Positions 52,250 to 64,000 of a stretch of 64,000 nucleotides of DNA are shown piece by piece; the first letter of the stretch is position 1, and each line of letters opens with the position of its first letter. Position numbers and translations under genes: made by a program. The DNA lies in assembly GCA_964023275.1 (NCBI GenBank), contig OZ029913.1, positions 50,723,509 through 50,787,508 of the forward strand, written 5' to 3'. This DNA comes from Norana najaformis (lineage: Eukaryota > Annelida > Clitellata > Crassiclitellata > Hormogastridae). The notes below the pieces were generated by a model. That model ran no database searches, was not told where the DNA came from, and saw only the letters and a program-made list of their open reading frames with translations.

Positions 52250-53600
52250 GAAAACTTTGTTACATGTGTGGCAAAGTAACATTTTCTTCACATAAACGTT
52301 ATATTACTCCAGTTATTGGAAAAGCTTGTCAATGTTATTTTGGTTGCAAGACTGGAGACCAACATAAAGTATGGGATCCACATATTTGTTGTAATATTTG
52401 CACTTCTAACCTCTGGAACTGGTTAAATCGAAAAGGTCGCAGTATGCCTTTTCTCTGCCTATGTATGATAAGGAGAGAGAACCAACCAATCACGTTACAG
52501 ACTGCTGTTTTGTATGGTGCCACCCCTTCAGCAGGGAATCTCCAAGAAGAAAAAATGGACTGTCAACAACCCTGATATACCGTCTGCAGTTTGCCCAGTA
52601 CCACCATGGAAACTGAACTTGTCATCTGCCACGCGATCAATGGTTTCATGAAATCACTAAAATATTTATTTAAAATTGAGTACAAACCTGAAGACTGGAG
52701 ACTCTTCTTTGACTCTTCAAAGCTAAGTTTAAAAGCAGAGTTAGTACATAATGGGAATGAAGTACCATCAATTCCTCTTCACACGAAGAGTCTTACTTCA
52801 ACATGGATCTTCCTCTTGACTCTATTAACTACAAGAATTAATTACCAGTGGCTGATCTGTGTAGATCTATAAGTAATTGCCATCTTGCTGGGAATGCAGC
52901 AGGGATAAACCAAATTTTGTTGCTTTCTTTGTGAGTGGGATAGTAGAGCACACTCTTCCCATTATGGAAGAAAAGTATGGCCTACACGGAAGTTTCTTGA
53001 TCCGGCAAGTAAACGTGTACTATACAGCCCACTAGTGGACCACAAAAGATTTTGTTACCACTACTGCATATGAAATTGGAACTTATGAAGAATTTTGTAA
53101 AAGCGATGAACCAAGATGGACTGGCTTTCAAGTTCCTCAAAGAAAAATTTCCAAGACTGAGTAAGGCCAAAATAAAGGAGGTGGATATTTTTGTTGATCC
53201 ATCTCAAAGATGAACATTTTTAGCAGATACTCCATGATCATGAGAAAACAGCTTGGGAATCATTCAAACTTGTAGCTGAAAAGTTATTAGGGAAACAACA
53301 GAGCAGATAACTATAAAGAACTTGGAAGTAAACCTCTCTTAGTCTACCAGAAATTAGGCTGCAACATGTCATTGATGTCACATGTTACGTTCTACGCCCT
53401 CATTTGAACATTTCCCTGATAACAGCGGTCCGGTTACTGATGTATATGGTGAACGTTTCCACCAGGACATCTCGACGATGGAAAGCAGATATTAAAGAAA
53501 GCGGAGTTCTACTATATTAGCAGACTATTGCGGGACTGTGGTGAGAAATGCCCCAGATGTAGATTACAAGCGCCAGGGAAAGAAAAAACGTACTGTCTAA
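52250..53600 (+). pseudogene. Unclassified zinc-binding transposase-like family, copy 2
   Basis: Recognisable blocks in order are YMCGKVTFSS; GCKTGDQHKVWDPHICCNIC; a NRKGRSMPF segment; KPEDWRLFFDSSKLSLKAEL; and, in degraded frames, PPHMK-like and LGN-like segments. At about 53,440 comes GERFHQDISTMESRY. Several stops and indels. It is closest to copy 3 at 57.4 kb. Confidence 0.7.
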
Positions 53601-53604
53601 TGTA

Positions 53605-54675
53605 ACATGGGGAAGTATTTTTCATTCATTTATAAATTATAAATTGTTATTTATCATTATTTAAAACTAATATACAAATTTGGAAGTGTCATTTTAAAAT
53701 TTTATTAATTGTTTCATAAATTTTAAAGTAAAGTTCTGTTTTAAAATTTATTTTTAACTATCGAACTTTGCTTAATGTAATTATTTAATAAAATCTGAAG
53801 CCCGTATTTTCATTACTGTATCCAATTAATTTTTAAAGTCATTTTTTTGCTATTACAGCATCGCAAAAGAATGGTAAGAATAAAAGTATCAAAGAAACAA
53901 AAAATTATGTGAAATTTGTTGACCAGTGTTATTATCCAGTGGTGATAATTACCTGGAATAGCTGATTAAGGTTCTATCGGTAAGAGTAGCTGTGATATAT
54001 GCTATTTTATGTTGGACACAGAATACTTGCATTGAAGTGATACGATGAGAAAGTTGTGTGGGCTGATGCGAATCTCTGAGCAGCGAATTAAAGTTGAAGT
54101 CGTCTGCTAGAAAGACTCTGTTCTGTACACGTATCGTCGATAAGAAACTGTTGAACTCTGGTTTGCTAGTACTGTCGGGAGGATCTGTTACCCCAATAGT
54201 AATATCCTTTGTTTTGTGCTGTGGCAATCCATAAGATACATTTCGATGTATCTGTAGCAGTCCATTCTCACCCCCATGATATCAAAAGCAATATTTTTCT
54301 CTAACAACTGTGCCAACCCGTAGACCCAGACCCTCATTCCTAAATTTAAATACAAAGTTGTATCCAGATACAAAAATGGTTGCAGCTAGATCAAGATTAG
54401 GCCAAGTTTCAGTGACCTCGAGTTTAGTGGCAAGTGACATCCCACGTGTGCAAGATAGAAATGTACCTCAGATAGCTTGCAATATAAACTTCGGCAAGTA
54501 ACTTGCATAACTGAGAAGAGATTGTGTTGTTTTGGTGTAAAGAAAATGCAAGCAGCTTCTTTCATAACATTCATGATATTATGTGCAACAGTCTAAACGT
54601 ATGTATTTTTCCGTTACGGCTAAAATACTTTTGAAAAGTTGTGAGAGTACAAGTAAAAATACTTGATTAGAAAAG
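53605..54675. other. No recognisable gene
   Basis: AT-rich sequence; no similarity seen. Confidence 0.5.
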
Positions 54676-54679
54676 AACC

Positions 54680-54780
54680 TCAGAATCTAATCTAATCTAA
54701 TGACTTCTATATCACCGTTTTCATAATGCCCACGGCACCAATCGATGGTCGCTTCGAGTGAAATTATAATCAAAATCATA
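54680..54780 (-). repeat. LINE 3'-end repeat C, copy 2
   Basis: aatgacttctatatcaccgt and ccaatcgatggtcgcttcga match 31650-31750. Confidence 0.65.
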
Positions 54781-54784
54781 ATCC

Positions 54785-55615
54785 ATTGGATAAGCCAAGT
54801 CAAATTTCCTATAGGTCAGAGAAACCAGAAGTTCGACTACGGTGGGTAAGCAAGTTGAATCAGACGAGCCCTTCTTTACGATGCAAGTATTTAAATTACA
54901 CGTATGAAATACTTGATTTTAAAGAGTATTCTGCATAGTCAGCAGAACACAAGTAAAGGTCAAAGTTTATTCCACATGATCAGTCTGTATCAAACTGTAT
55001 GACCAGTCTAAATAAAACTGGCTCTTTAATCTAAGTACGCAGTTAAATACATGCGTCTGCAGCACATCTGTGTGGCTAAAATGTTCGCAGCTTTTGCTTC
55101 TCGTTTCATTTCGATAGATTAGTTCGCCACGCGCAGAAATTGCTTGAATATTCTGTAATGTTCAGACTTGTCCTGTGTCGGAGTGTGCGTTTCGGAGTTA
55201 TTTCTTACATGGATTTCGTGCATTTTGGACGGTATTTGGTCGCATGTCATTGGGATCCGGCAGCCATTATGAATTGGTCGACCTTTCATGTAAAGACCTG
55301 TTACCCTTCATGCCTATAGACTGTGTCGAGTCCAATACATTATGCTGTCTGCAACCGGAAATCTTGTATTCAGTGATGCAACGGTGAGGCAGAAGCTTTG
55401 GAGTGGCGTAGATCCAATCACAACGACGTTTACGACCACTCGGCCAGACGAATGGCTGTCCTATACAGGGGATATGGTGGCGGACGCTATACCTTTTACC
55501 ATCTGCGAGAGAACTCCAGAGGGTGAGCATTCGGCTGTCGTGATTCCTTGTCCTCAGTGCGTTATGGACCATGAACTCTGAACACGGTGACAACTATGAA
55601 TGTGCACTGTCACAG
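54785..55615. other. No recognisable gene
   Basis: No coding similarity. ORFs at 55175-55593 carry no motif. Confidence 0.5.
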
Positions 55616-55678
55616 ACACACACATCTAGGCACACACGCACGCACGCACACACACATCTAGGCACACACACAGAGGTG
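55616..55678. repeat. CA/GCAC-rich tract
   Basis: cacacacatctaggcacaca occurs twice around a (cgca)n stretch, a small duplicated unit. Confidence 0.85.
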
Positions 55679-55754
55679 ACTTTCTAGTTATCTGAGAATT
55701 ATTTGCCCGCAGGTGAACATTTAACAGCCAATTAATTGCTGCCCAAAGTTCATG

Positions 55755-55960
55755 TGGAACGCGGTGGTGTAGTGGTATGGTCTGTGCCTAGTAACCGGAG
55801 GGTCGCTGGTTCGAATCTGCTTCAAGCGTGAATAACTTCCGTATACCTTGTCGGACATTGAAATGGCTTGTTTATTATCGTATGGGTGGCGCGGTCCATA
55901 CAGGGTGTATTTATTATTACTTTGTACCTGAAGTAAGTGTTAATATTATTGTTGTTGTTA
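55755..55960 (+). repeat. tRNA-derived SINE
   Basis: A-box-like gtggtgtagtggtatgg near 55763 is followed by B box ggttcgaatc at 55808-55817 with the spacing of a tRNA promoter. The arms do not form a proper cloverleaf, so it is not a functional tRNA gene. The body runs to a TTA microsatellite tail. Confidence 0.7.
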
Positions 55961-55961
55961 T

Positions 55962-55988
55962 TGTTATTATTATTATTATTATTATTAC

Positions 55989-56042
<54 letters not shown>

Positions 56043-56045
56043 TCT
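55962..56045. repeat. (TTA)n microsatellite
   Basis: About 27 tta units, probably expanded from the SINE tail. Confidence 0.97.
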
Positions 56046-56049
56046 GCAA

Positions 56050-57315
56050 TTATTATAAGCCACTCTCTAAGAACTAAATCGATGGCGTTGAGCAGTTGTT
56101 AGTGAAGTACTTGCCTACGTAATGTTCAAACACAGTAACCGTCTCAAGTGATGCTTGAAGCCGAACTCCAGACGTTACCAGGCGAGCACTCTTTCCAATC
56201 GGCGACCGTGCCTCACATAAACATCATAGCATAGGATCTCTGAGTCTAAGGCGTTTACACATTACTCGCAATTTTTAGAAAAATTGCGCCAAGATGCGAG
56301 ATTTTTAATCCGGAGTCATATCCGACTTAAGAGCAGATAGAAGACCAACCCATCGATGTTTTGCTAAGACTGCGAATAGTTAATAAGATAATCAAAGAAG
56401 ATTATCTTATGGCTTGGCAAATGATTGTTTAATTCCAAGATTTGTTATATTTGTCCGATTATGAGTCGAAATTTATAATGTGAATTGAAGCGCAAGTATA
56501 TTCAGCTGTCATCATTCCTTATTCTCAGCGCAATATGGACCAGTAATTCTGAACATAGTGTCAACTGTCAATTCTAGATAAAACTTCTATGGTTTGGTTC
56601 TACGTTTGTGTGAGAGTCCGCCATTTAGTTGAACACTATTTGCTTACAGATGAACTCGTTGTTCTTAAGATTATCTAGGCTAGAGAGGAGCATCTTTGGG
56701 AGGAACAAGACGGCGCTATAGAAGTGTTCATTTACATTGCACGGTATTGGTTCAGAGCGGTTGAAATTCCAGTTTTTGACTATTATGTCTTGGCACCGTT
56801 GTAAGCTTCCCATTAGGTTAAAGAAAGACCCGCTGCCAGCAATGGCTTTAGATCTGTTTAACATTTCTACAGAATATTTGACTAATAAAGGGCAATTAGT
56901 GCGTAAATTACTGAGAGTTGCTGGAAATGGCTAAAACTGAAATGATTTTTTTCTACCAAGATTCGGATGGTTGACTTTAAACTAAACATTCAGGATCCGG
57001 GTCGGGAACCTCACTTGACTTTAAAGGATTACACTGGATCACAACGATTTTGCTACTGAAAGTAATGCATGTGCCTTATATTGATTCAAATGTGCTGATT
57101 CCAAATATGAAGTCAGAATCTGCCCAGCACGTCTAGATTTTAAGCTATGCATGCATTCAAGTAATGACGTAAGGACTCGTTTTCGGTTATGTCTGTACAT
57201 TCTGTTGTATGTGTCTCCACGATTGCTACCAGTGATACGTGCATGCCTGCAAGTGTCGCCTAAAATATTCCTAACAGCAAGTCTGCAGCAGCCGCTAGAC
57301 ATGATTGGGCATGTC
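56050..57315. other. No recognisable gene
   Basis: Nothing recognised in either strand. Confidence 0.5.
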
Positions 57316-57320
57316 AGCGA

Positions 57321-57350
57321 GCTGACGTCAGCATTAATACCAGTATATAA
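57321..57350 (+). promoter_or_regulatory. CRE palindrome plus TATA box upstream of the transposase-like ORF
   Basis: gctgacgtcagc (57321-57332), a 12-bp palindrome with a consensus CRE core, is followed by tatataa at 57344-57350. The first ATG of the downstream ORF is at 57423, about 73 bp beyond the TATA run. This is a plausible pol II promoter; inference from motif spacing. Confidence 0.5.
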
Positions 57351-57422
57351 GGCGAGATTGCGTAGAACGAAGGTGAAGTTTTCTTATATAGCTGTAGCTA
57401 GTGTGTGAGATTTAATTTTGAA

Positions 57423-59094
57423 ATGAATAGACGAGGCTGTGTTAACCATCCAGACAATTCTTGCTATGTTTGTGGTAAATATACTCTTTGTGACCAGCGC
57501 AAGAAATTAACTAAGAGAGTGATGATTGCTTACAAGTATTATTTTGGACGTCAAATCGGAGACCAGGATAAAAGTTGGGCACCTCATGTCTGCTGCACCG
57601 TGTGCTACTCTGGGCTTACACAGTGGCTGAATGGCAAAAGGAATTCAATGCCGTTTGCTGTGCCTATGGTGTGGCGCGAGCCAAGAAATCATCATGCAGA
57701 CTGTTATTTCTGCATTACTAAAGTTGCTGGATTTTCAAAGAAAAATAAGTCTAAAATCGTTTATCCTGATTGCGAGTCCGCTCTAAAGCCAGTGCCGCAT
57801 GATGAAGAGAATCCAGTACCATTTCCGCCTGCTGCGGGTGCTGATGAAACGGACAGTTCTGATGGTAATACAGAAGATGACGTTACTGTTTATGAATCCA
57901 GTGATCAAGATTTGGAAGAGGGTAGGCCGCATTTGATAAGGCAAGGTGAGTTAGATGATCTGGTGAGGGACCTATCTTTGTCAAAGGAGAAATCTGAACT
58001 GTTATCCTCCAGACTAGGGGAGTGGAACTTGCTTCAAAAAGGTACCACAACATCACACTTCCGTTATCGTCACAAAGAGTTAGCTACATATTACAAACTG
58101 GAAAATGATATCTGTTTCTGAACTGACGTGAACGGTCTCATGCTGAATTTAGGTTGCGAATACGTTCCTGATCAGTGGAGACTGTTCATAGATTCCAGCC
58201 AAGCGAGCTTGAAAGCTGTTTTGGTGCACAATGGCAACGAAAAGCCGTCTGTTCCTATAGCCCACGCTGTAGGCCTCAAAGAGACATATGATTCAATGAA
58301 ACTCATTTTGAAAGTGATCAACTACTCAGACCACAAATGGAACATCTGTGCGGACCTCAAAGTGGTAGCACTTATTCTAGGCCTACAGCTGGGGTACACA
58401 AAACATGTGCTTTTTGTGCTTGTGGAACAGTCGTGATGACAGCAACCATTACAAAGTGAAACTGTGGCCTCCTAGATCTGAGCACATTGTTGGTCGGCAC
58501 AACGTGCAACACGAACCATTGGTTGATCCATTGAAAGTGTACTTACCACCACTTCACATTAAACTGGGCCTCATGAGAAATTTCGTAGTGGCAATGGATC
58601 GTACTGGACAAGGCTTCCAGTATCTGAGAGATAAATTTGGAGCCGTCAAAACTGATGCTAAGCTGAAGGCTGGGATTTTTATTGGGCCAGAAATCGGCGA
58701 ACTAATGCGTGATACTGTATTTAGAACCAAGCTCAACCCACTGGAATTTGCCGCCTGGGATGCATGTACGTTGGTGGTGCAAAGCTTCCTTGGGAATCAC
58801 CGAGCTGAGAACTATGCTGAACTCGTTAGCAACATGCTAACAGCATATAAGCAACTCGGCTGCCGGATGTCACTAAAAATACATTTCTTACATTCCCATC
58901 TGGATTTTTTCCCACCAAACTTGGGTGATGTAAGCGATGAGCATGGAGAGAGATTCCATCAAGACATCTCCACCTTTGAAGCAAGATATCAGGGCCACTG
59001 CAATTCAAACATGATGGGCGGTTACTGCTGGTTTCTGCAGCGGGCAACAGCGGCCACTCACAAGCGCAAGAGCAAGTGTCTAAAGCACTTTTGA
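57423..59094 (+). pseudogene. Unclassified zinc-binding transposase-like protein, near-intact copy 3
   Basis: About 555 codons with one in-frame TGA at 58119 and one frameshift near 58400. The start is the ATG at 57423; the earlier frame opens with GTG. N-terminal zinc-cluster pairs: CYVCGK, then HVCCTVC and DCYFCITKV. A Glu/Asp-rich linker (ENPVPFPPA, DDVTVYESSDQDLEEG) follows. Then comes an RNase H-like-looking half with WRLFIDSSQASLKAVLVHNG, WNICADLK and LPPLHIKLGLMRNFVVAMD. Next are KAGIFIGPEIGELM and the C-terminal LGDVSDEHGERFHQDISTFE. Asp in FIDSS and CADLK and Asp/Glu in DVSDEHGE are candidates for a catalytic triad (inference). I recall this family as multi-copy in invertebrate genomes but know no name or activity. 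It has two dead relatives in this window. Breaks are described but not repaired here. Confidence 0.75.
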
Positions 59095-59099
59095 ACTCG

Positions 59100-59640
59100 T
59101 ATAGAGTTAAGCTAGAGACAGCCGCCTTGATTACTGTAACTCGCTTCTTACCGGCATCACAAAGTTAGACATGCAGAAACTTCAAAGAATATAGAACTCT
59201 TTGGCCAGAACTGTTACGTCAAAATATGAGCATATAAACTCTGTACTTAAATCCTTGCATTGGCTTTCTATTCATCAAAGAATTTCTTTTAAGTTTGGGC
59301 CTATAGTTTATAAAACACTGAACTCTGGACAACCACAATACTTACAATCATTCCTCACTCCTCAAGCTAATCATTATTCAAATAGGTCATCTGAATGCCT
59401 TTCTCTTGTTGTGCCAAAAAATTAGAGCTGTTCTTGGCAAACGAGCTTTTTCGGTTGCTGGACTGAACTTTAGGAATTCTCTTCCTGCATCTGTACGTTA
59501 TGCCCAGTCTCCTGTATGTCATTTCTTTCTCGACTTAAGACTTACCTTTCTCAGTTGGTTTTTCTGCTGTTGGCTGCCTCTCTGTCTTAGTGGACTGATC
59601 TTCTGGATAATGACCTGATGCGCCATCGATGAGCCTTGTG
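59100..59640 (+). mobile_element. CR1/L2-like LINE 3' relic
   Basis: Contains LDYCNSLLTGITKLDMQKLQ, then LKSLHWLSIHQRISFKFGPI and, after a frame change, RAFSVAGLNFRNSLPASVR. These are successive motifs of the RT C-terminal region. 5'-truncated, with two or more frameshifts. The 3' end lies near a gcgctctataaatttat tail at about 59654. Confidence 0.8.
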
Positions 59641-59649
59641 CATTATACA

Positions 59650-60540
59650 TTGGCGCTCTATAAATTTATAATACATACATGCATACGTACGTACGTAGGT
59701 ACGTACATACATACATGCATGCATACATACATATTGACAACGATAGCAAATGAAACTTGCCCATGTACATTTGTGCTGAAACGTGCAGTGCACATTACAG
59801 CCTATGCATATATGCACGCAAACATGTCCGGCTCGATTTAGAGTACATTGACCTATTGATTTATGTCGTATTATACGTCTGCGCATGCGTACATTAGTCT
59901 GTCCTGCCAAGTATTGTTCTTCTGTGCATTTGTGCATTTGTATGTGTAAATGTTTGCATGTGTGCATTTGTATTTGTTTCTTCTGAGGACATAAAAAGCG
60001 AACTGCCATAGGGTGGAATTTCCCCACTGCCCGATAGGTTGGCCATTCGACCATGGAAATGTTACTGAGTGAATAATGGAAACAGGAACCATCGTGAGAC
60101 TTATAGATGAGACGTAAGGATAAGAAACATGGGGCAGACAAAGAAAGGGGAAACTGGGGGGGGGGTAGATGAAGGACCAGAAACCACGAAATAATTACTG
60201 GAGCGATGAACGACGCTTGCACAGCAGTGAGAGGAGGAGGAGGAGGGAACGAGGTCACCTCCCATCCGCCAGGACGACCGCCCATCCACTCACCCACCGC
60301 CAGCGAGGCACGCAGCATCAAGGCGATATATGACAAGACATGCAACGATGTGAGTCGGCTCGATGCGATCAATTATGAAATGATCCCTTTAATGTTGTCC
60401 GCTATGTCATCGAGGCAAGAATACCCGAGCACGCATCGCTTGTTATCACAGTATGTATATATTATATATATATATAAACTTAGGTATACATTGAGAGACA
60501 TGGCTACTCAGAAAATGGCAGAGAAACAGACAGTCAGATA
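59650..60540. other. No recognisable gene; simple-repeat rich
   Basis: tacgtacgtac and atacatacat tracts at 59670-59735 and a G9 run near 60155. ORFs here are repeat artefacts. Confidence 0.5.
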
Positions 60541-60549
60541 GTGAGATTT

Positions 60550-60550
<1 letters not shown>

Positions 60551-60628
<78 letters not shown>

Positions 60629-60631
60629 GGC

Positions 60632-60670
<39 letters not shown>

Positions 60671-60672
60671 GA
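60551..60672. repeat. (CAGA)n microsatellite
   Basis: About 30 caga/gaca units with one cagg variant. Confidence 0.98.
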
Positions 60673-60834
60673 GGGAAAGTGCGCAGGCAGGTCTACAGCA
60701 AATCCATACACTGCCTACTAGTAATTGCTAATTCATCAATGCAGTTTTGTCCTTATATCCCTAAATCATGCACAAAAATAAGTGGTCTGAATTTGAACCA
60801 ATGACTTCGCAAATATAAAAAATGTAAATGTATA

Positions 60835-61060
60835 GGTTTTATATAGCGACCGTATGGCCTCGACCCTGCTCATTTTGCAATGAATTTATCGGGTGAGATC
60901 CTCACCACCGCTGCCCGTTTGAATGGGCGCCACGCCATTTAAAGTCCCCGTGCACGGACCGTACTAGCCCGAGATTTAAATCTCTGAAATAAGCCACGAC
61001 CGGGACGCGAACCATATAAATAGTAAGACAGCAATTTAGCAACTGCTGCCATGAGACATT
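60835..61060 (-). repeat. SINE-like family A, copy 3
   Basis: Best preserved copy, minus strand. B-box-like ggttcgcgtccc lies on the complement at about 61003-61014, gccacgccatttaaagtccc at about 60931-60950, and tgtgtatatagcgacc-like 3' end sequence near 60838. Confidence 0.75.
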
Positions 61061-61064
61061 CTTC

Positions 61065-62420
61065 TGCCACAGATCTCTTTCCTTGGATCTGTCGTTCTTC
61101 TACGAGACGTAATGTTATGCATGCGATTATACTTGCCTTGACTTATAAGTAACAATAACTTGATTTAAATCAGTGGTTTTCAAAGTGTGACCCGAGGACC
61201 ACCTTTGGTCTACCAGCGAAAGCCAGATGGTCGGCGAACCATCTTTGGCCTACGAGCGAAAGCCTTTTATCCGCAGCGGTTAGGTACCCAATATTCCCGC
61301 AACGGCCTTCATCATATCTACATGTATATAACATAAAACTCTGCTGTCGCAGTTATGTAGGTCAATAACATTCTGGCCTGTTTTTATAATACTCCATTTA
61401 TTCCTTTCATTTGGTGACGTCACTGTTCACACCACATTGGATGCATTTTTACTTTGGCGGTCATATTTGTTGTTCACAAACGATAAAAATTGTTGGGCTG
61501 CAGGACGTACAGGTGGCTCGCCGTAAGTTTGACTTTGGTAAAGTGGTTCCCGGGATGAAAAACGTTGAGGGCCATTTATTTAAATAGACTAAAGCTGTTA
61601 TCCGAGAGTATGGTTATTCACTGCATAGGCAGCCTGTTCTCTGACTGAGCAGTTCCAAACAATTCGGAACCGTGCAAGCTGCTTGACAAAGCTGTTTGAT
61701 AGACAGATTCCTTTAAAGAGTGGCTGAACTTTTGAACGTACACTTCACTGACTTAAGGTTTGGTTTAAGCAACAAACTACATGAATACCAGAATCTACAC
61801 GATCATTTCATCAGTAATAATCAATATAATTATCACTGAATGAAAGAGCCTTTCCGTCTGCCACTGCTTATGCCCTCTCTTAAATAAACTGTGCTCTAAA
61901 CTCCTTCATCTGAAATCAGATGACCTCTCAAATTACATATCAGTCTCAAATCCTAACTTTGTATTAAAATATTTAATACATGCTTTATTAAAATAAAGTT
62001 TTATAAACTGAACGCCTAAAAATTGTTCTTCAAACTAAGACTAACTGGAATACCGATATTCAAGTGCAGTTATAAAATTAGGTTATTTGCAGGAATCGTT
62101 GGCTTGTGAGCATTAGGCTTAAAAGAACGTAATTCGAACTCAATGCTCTTCAATTATTGAACACTGACTGTGCTTGCGCTCTGATATTGGCGGTTAGAAT
62201 ATAGGTTAGAATAGATTGGAATCAAATAGAATTGAAAAGATTTGTTTAGCTTTTGCAAAGTTTGGGATGGTAGGCTCTTCGACAATATTAATATGAAAAC
62301 CGCAGTTTAAATGAAATGACACAAGTAGGACAGTCCAGAAAAACAAAGACACACCCTCACCCTTGTGTTGTCTTCTCCTGTCTTGGCCTCTCTTTCTCTC
62401 CGCCTATAAAGGGGTCCCCA
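61065..62420. other. No recognisable gene
   Basis: A short repeated unit gaaagcc(t/a)..tggtcggcgaaccatct appears near 61210-61270. Otherwise nothing is recognised. Confidence 0.5.
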
Positions 62421-62423
62421 TTT

Positions 62424-62432
62424 CATCATCAC

Positions 62433-62481
<49 letters not shown>

Positions 62482-62490
62482 GTCATCAAC
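62424..62490. repeat. (ATC)n microsatellite
   Basis: About 20 cat/atc units; the poly-His and poly-Met frames are artefacts. Confidence 0.97.
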
Positions 62491-62494
62491 ACCA

Positions 62495-63360
62495 TCATCT
62501 CATCTCTAAGAACGTAGCTTTTGACAATTTCACTAAGATTCTACATGGATAAAATAATACATTTAGGAAAAGCAGTTCTACGACGATGCCAATCATCTAG
62601 CAGCTGTTGTACGGTTTCCTTGAAGAATAACTGCGCTCATGTTGTGTTGCATATCAGCTTTGAAAGGATTTGCGAGAGAGTCGCTATGACTGGGACCAGT
62701 CGATGCATACTTGGCTGAGGAGGAGTGAATGAAGTCAGCCTGATCGTCCTTGTCTTGTGTAAGAGTTGGCGATCGAAATAGACTTCTGCAGATGTCCTGG
62801 CCAATCATGGACCACAGTCAATCTGAATGCGATAGATCAGTGGTCCGATGCAGTCGGCCATCAGAGATATCTATCTGAAGACGTCCATGCATTGAGCGCA
62901 TGCATTAGACTGGTGAGCCAGAGACAACCAGCGAGCGATGAATGACGCTGTGTGGGAATGTCTAATGCGTGCGATCAGTGCCTGGCAGACAATGGCTACA
63001 CAACGCAATTAACTACTTCGACGATACTTCTTCAGCCGACCGACACGCACCACTTGAGCGACATCTTACACCGCTTGCCTCATCATCATCGTCGCCTTCA
63101 TCTCGGTCAGTTGTTTCGATGTCTGTCAGAAGACTTAATTATGATCAATTGGAGATTTTTATGGGGGTTGTTACGGCCGACGGTCGGATGACACTTCTCG
63201 TAGTGTGCTGATGGAAAGAGAAAGTGAAACTGACTTCCAGTCAAACGAGAAACTAGACGTTGAATGCACTCATTAACTAGTTTCAGAGTCGTCGGCCTTT
63301 ACGCTACAGTTCTCTAAGCGTGATTCATTAAGTACCGCTCAAAGCAGTTACTTAAAAGGT
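62495..63360. other. No recognisable gene
   Basis: No repeats or coding similarity that I can support. Confidence 0.5.
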
Positions 63361-63367
63361 GTTTGAT

Positions 63368-63545
63368 ATGTACATACATACATAGATACATATACATACA
63401 TACATACACACACATAAATACATACATACATACATACTTACATGCAGGCAGACAGACAGACAGAAAGACAGATATACATGAAGACAAAACAGACATATAT
63501 ACATACACACATGAATACATGCATACATGCATACATATATGTATA
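63368..63545. repeat. (ACAT)n-rich compound microsatellite
   Basis: acatacatac units mixed with cagacaga units around 63445-63475. Confidence 0.95.
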
Positions 63546-63549
63546 TTAT

Positions 63550-64000
63550 CTCCATAACCTCTATCCTGCTGTATCTGTCAGCCTGTCTGTTGTCTGCCTC
63601 TTACAATACACGTGTATATCGGTTAATTCTTTAAAATTAGACATATTACATGCACGGTGTACAGAATACCGTGTATTCTTTGTGCGTGTTTGGGTTGCTA
63701 AAAAACTAGGCCGACTAAGAGCTGAGTTCGGGTCACCTGGATGGAATGGATCAGCAGATGCACCAATTTGAATGAAGGTCCATATTTCTTTAACCTCTTT
63801 GAATGCGCTATTTTATCACGTGACATTAGATGACCAGCAACACAGAGAAGTTTCCGAAAAGCTCATGTTATCTGCAATATCTCGATGTTTCTATTTGCTT
63901 CACTTCTCTCTTTGTATCTTCCTTCACTCCTTTCTCTTTTCATTTAGTCTCTTCTCTTTCTGTCTTCTCTGCTAATGTTTTCGCTTTTTCTTACATGTTG
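63550..64000. other. No recognisable gene
   Basis: Pyrimidine-rich tctctttt sequence from 63890. No gene supported. Confidence 0.5.

Noticed and set aside
55755..55832. Functional tRNA gene
   Set aside because: A and B boxes are present but the arms do not pair into a cloverleaf and a SINE body follows.

Overview
The window is animal nuclear DNA, most likely from an aquatic invertebrate and plausibly a lophotrochozoan (mollusc or annelid). That host guess rests on one intronless FMRFamide/DMSR-type neuropeptide GPCR, abundant 5'-truncated CR1/L2-like LINE tails, tRNA-derived SINEs, many long microsatellites, and multi-copy transposase-like families known from invertebrates. The host was not identified to species. 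Almost everything outside two regions is non-coding DNA with decayed repeats.

The centrepiece is a complete, apparently intact Maverick/Polinton (adintovirus-like) provirus at 9388-24346 (14,959 bp). It has two 288-bp terminal inverted repeats that match base for base in my alignment. A perfect 6-bp target duplication, GGCCTC, lies at 9382-9387 and 24347-24352. The element sits inside the decayed coding sequence of a MULE transposon, which it split. Fourteen long ORFs are packed with gaps of 1-76 bp. From left to right they are: an acidic Ser/Glu/Cys-rich protein (-); a zinc-ribbon/PLA2-like/integrase/chromodomain fusion (-); then a rightward block of FtsK/HerA-type packaging ATPase, penton-like minor capsid protein, a pVI/pX-like membrane-active protein, a catalytically dead dUTPase-like protein, a coiled-coil membrane protein, a conserved Polinton protein of unknown role, a second pX-like protein, the double-jelly-roll major capsid protein and a SAP/NUMOD1-like DNA-binding protein; then a leftward block of a tail-fibre/C1q-like fibre protein, an adenain-type protease and a protein-primed family B DNA polymerase. 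Together they encode replication, integration, virion assembly, maturation, packaging and probably attachment. This looks like an integrated virus rather than a simple transposon.

The element also carries non-coding structure. Each TIR contains a roughly 85-bp direct repeat (period 116 bp) with a full consensus CRE/ATF palindrome TGACGTCA, so there are four per element. Perfect 12-13 bp hairpins lie just 3' of the left-end gene, 3' of the dUTPase-like gene, and between the two convergent transcription blocks; these are candidate 3'-end/polyadenylation signals.

Elsewhere: 1-9.1 kb holds a decayed copy of an unclassified zinc-binding transposase-like family, a CR1-like LINE nested in a SINE, and an RTE-like LINE tail. 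24.4-47 kb is repeat-rich, with five copies of a SINE-like family (B), RT and transposase relics and a 540-bp minisatellite. 47.6-48.8 kb is the GPCR. 49-64 kb has long microsatellites, a second and a third copy of the transposase-like family (the last nearly intact, at 57.4-59.1 kb, with a CRE + TATA promoter-like arrangement), LINE tails and SINEs.
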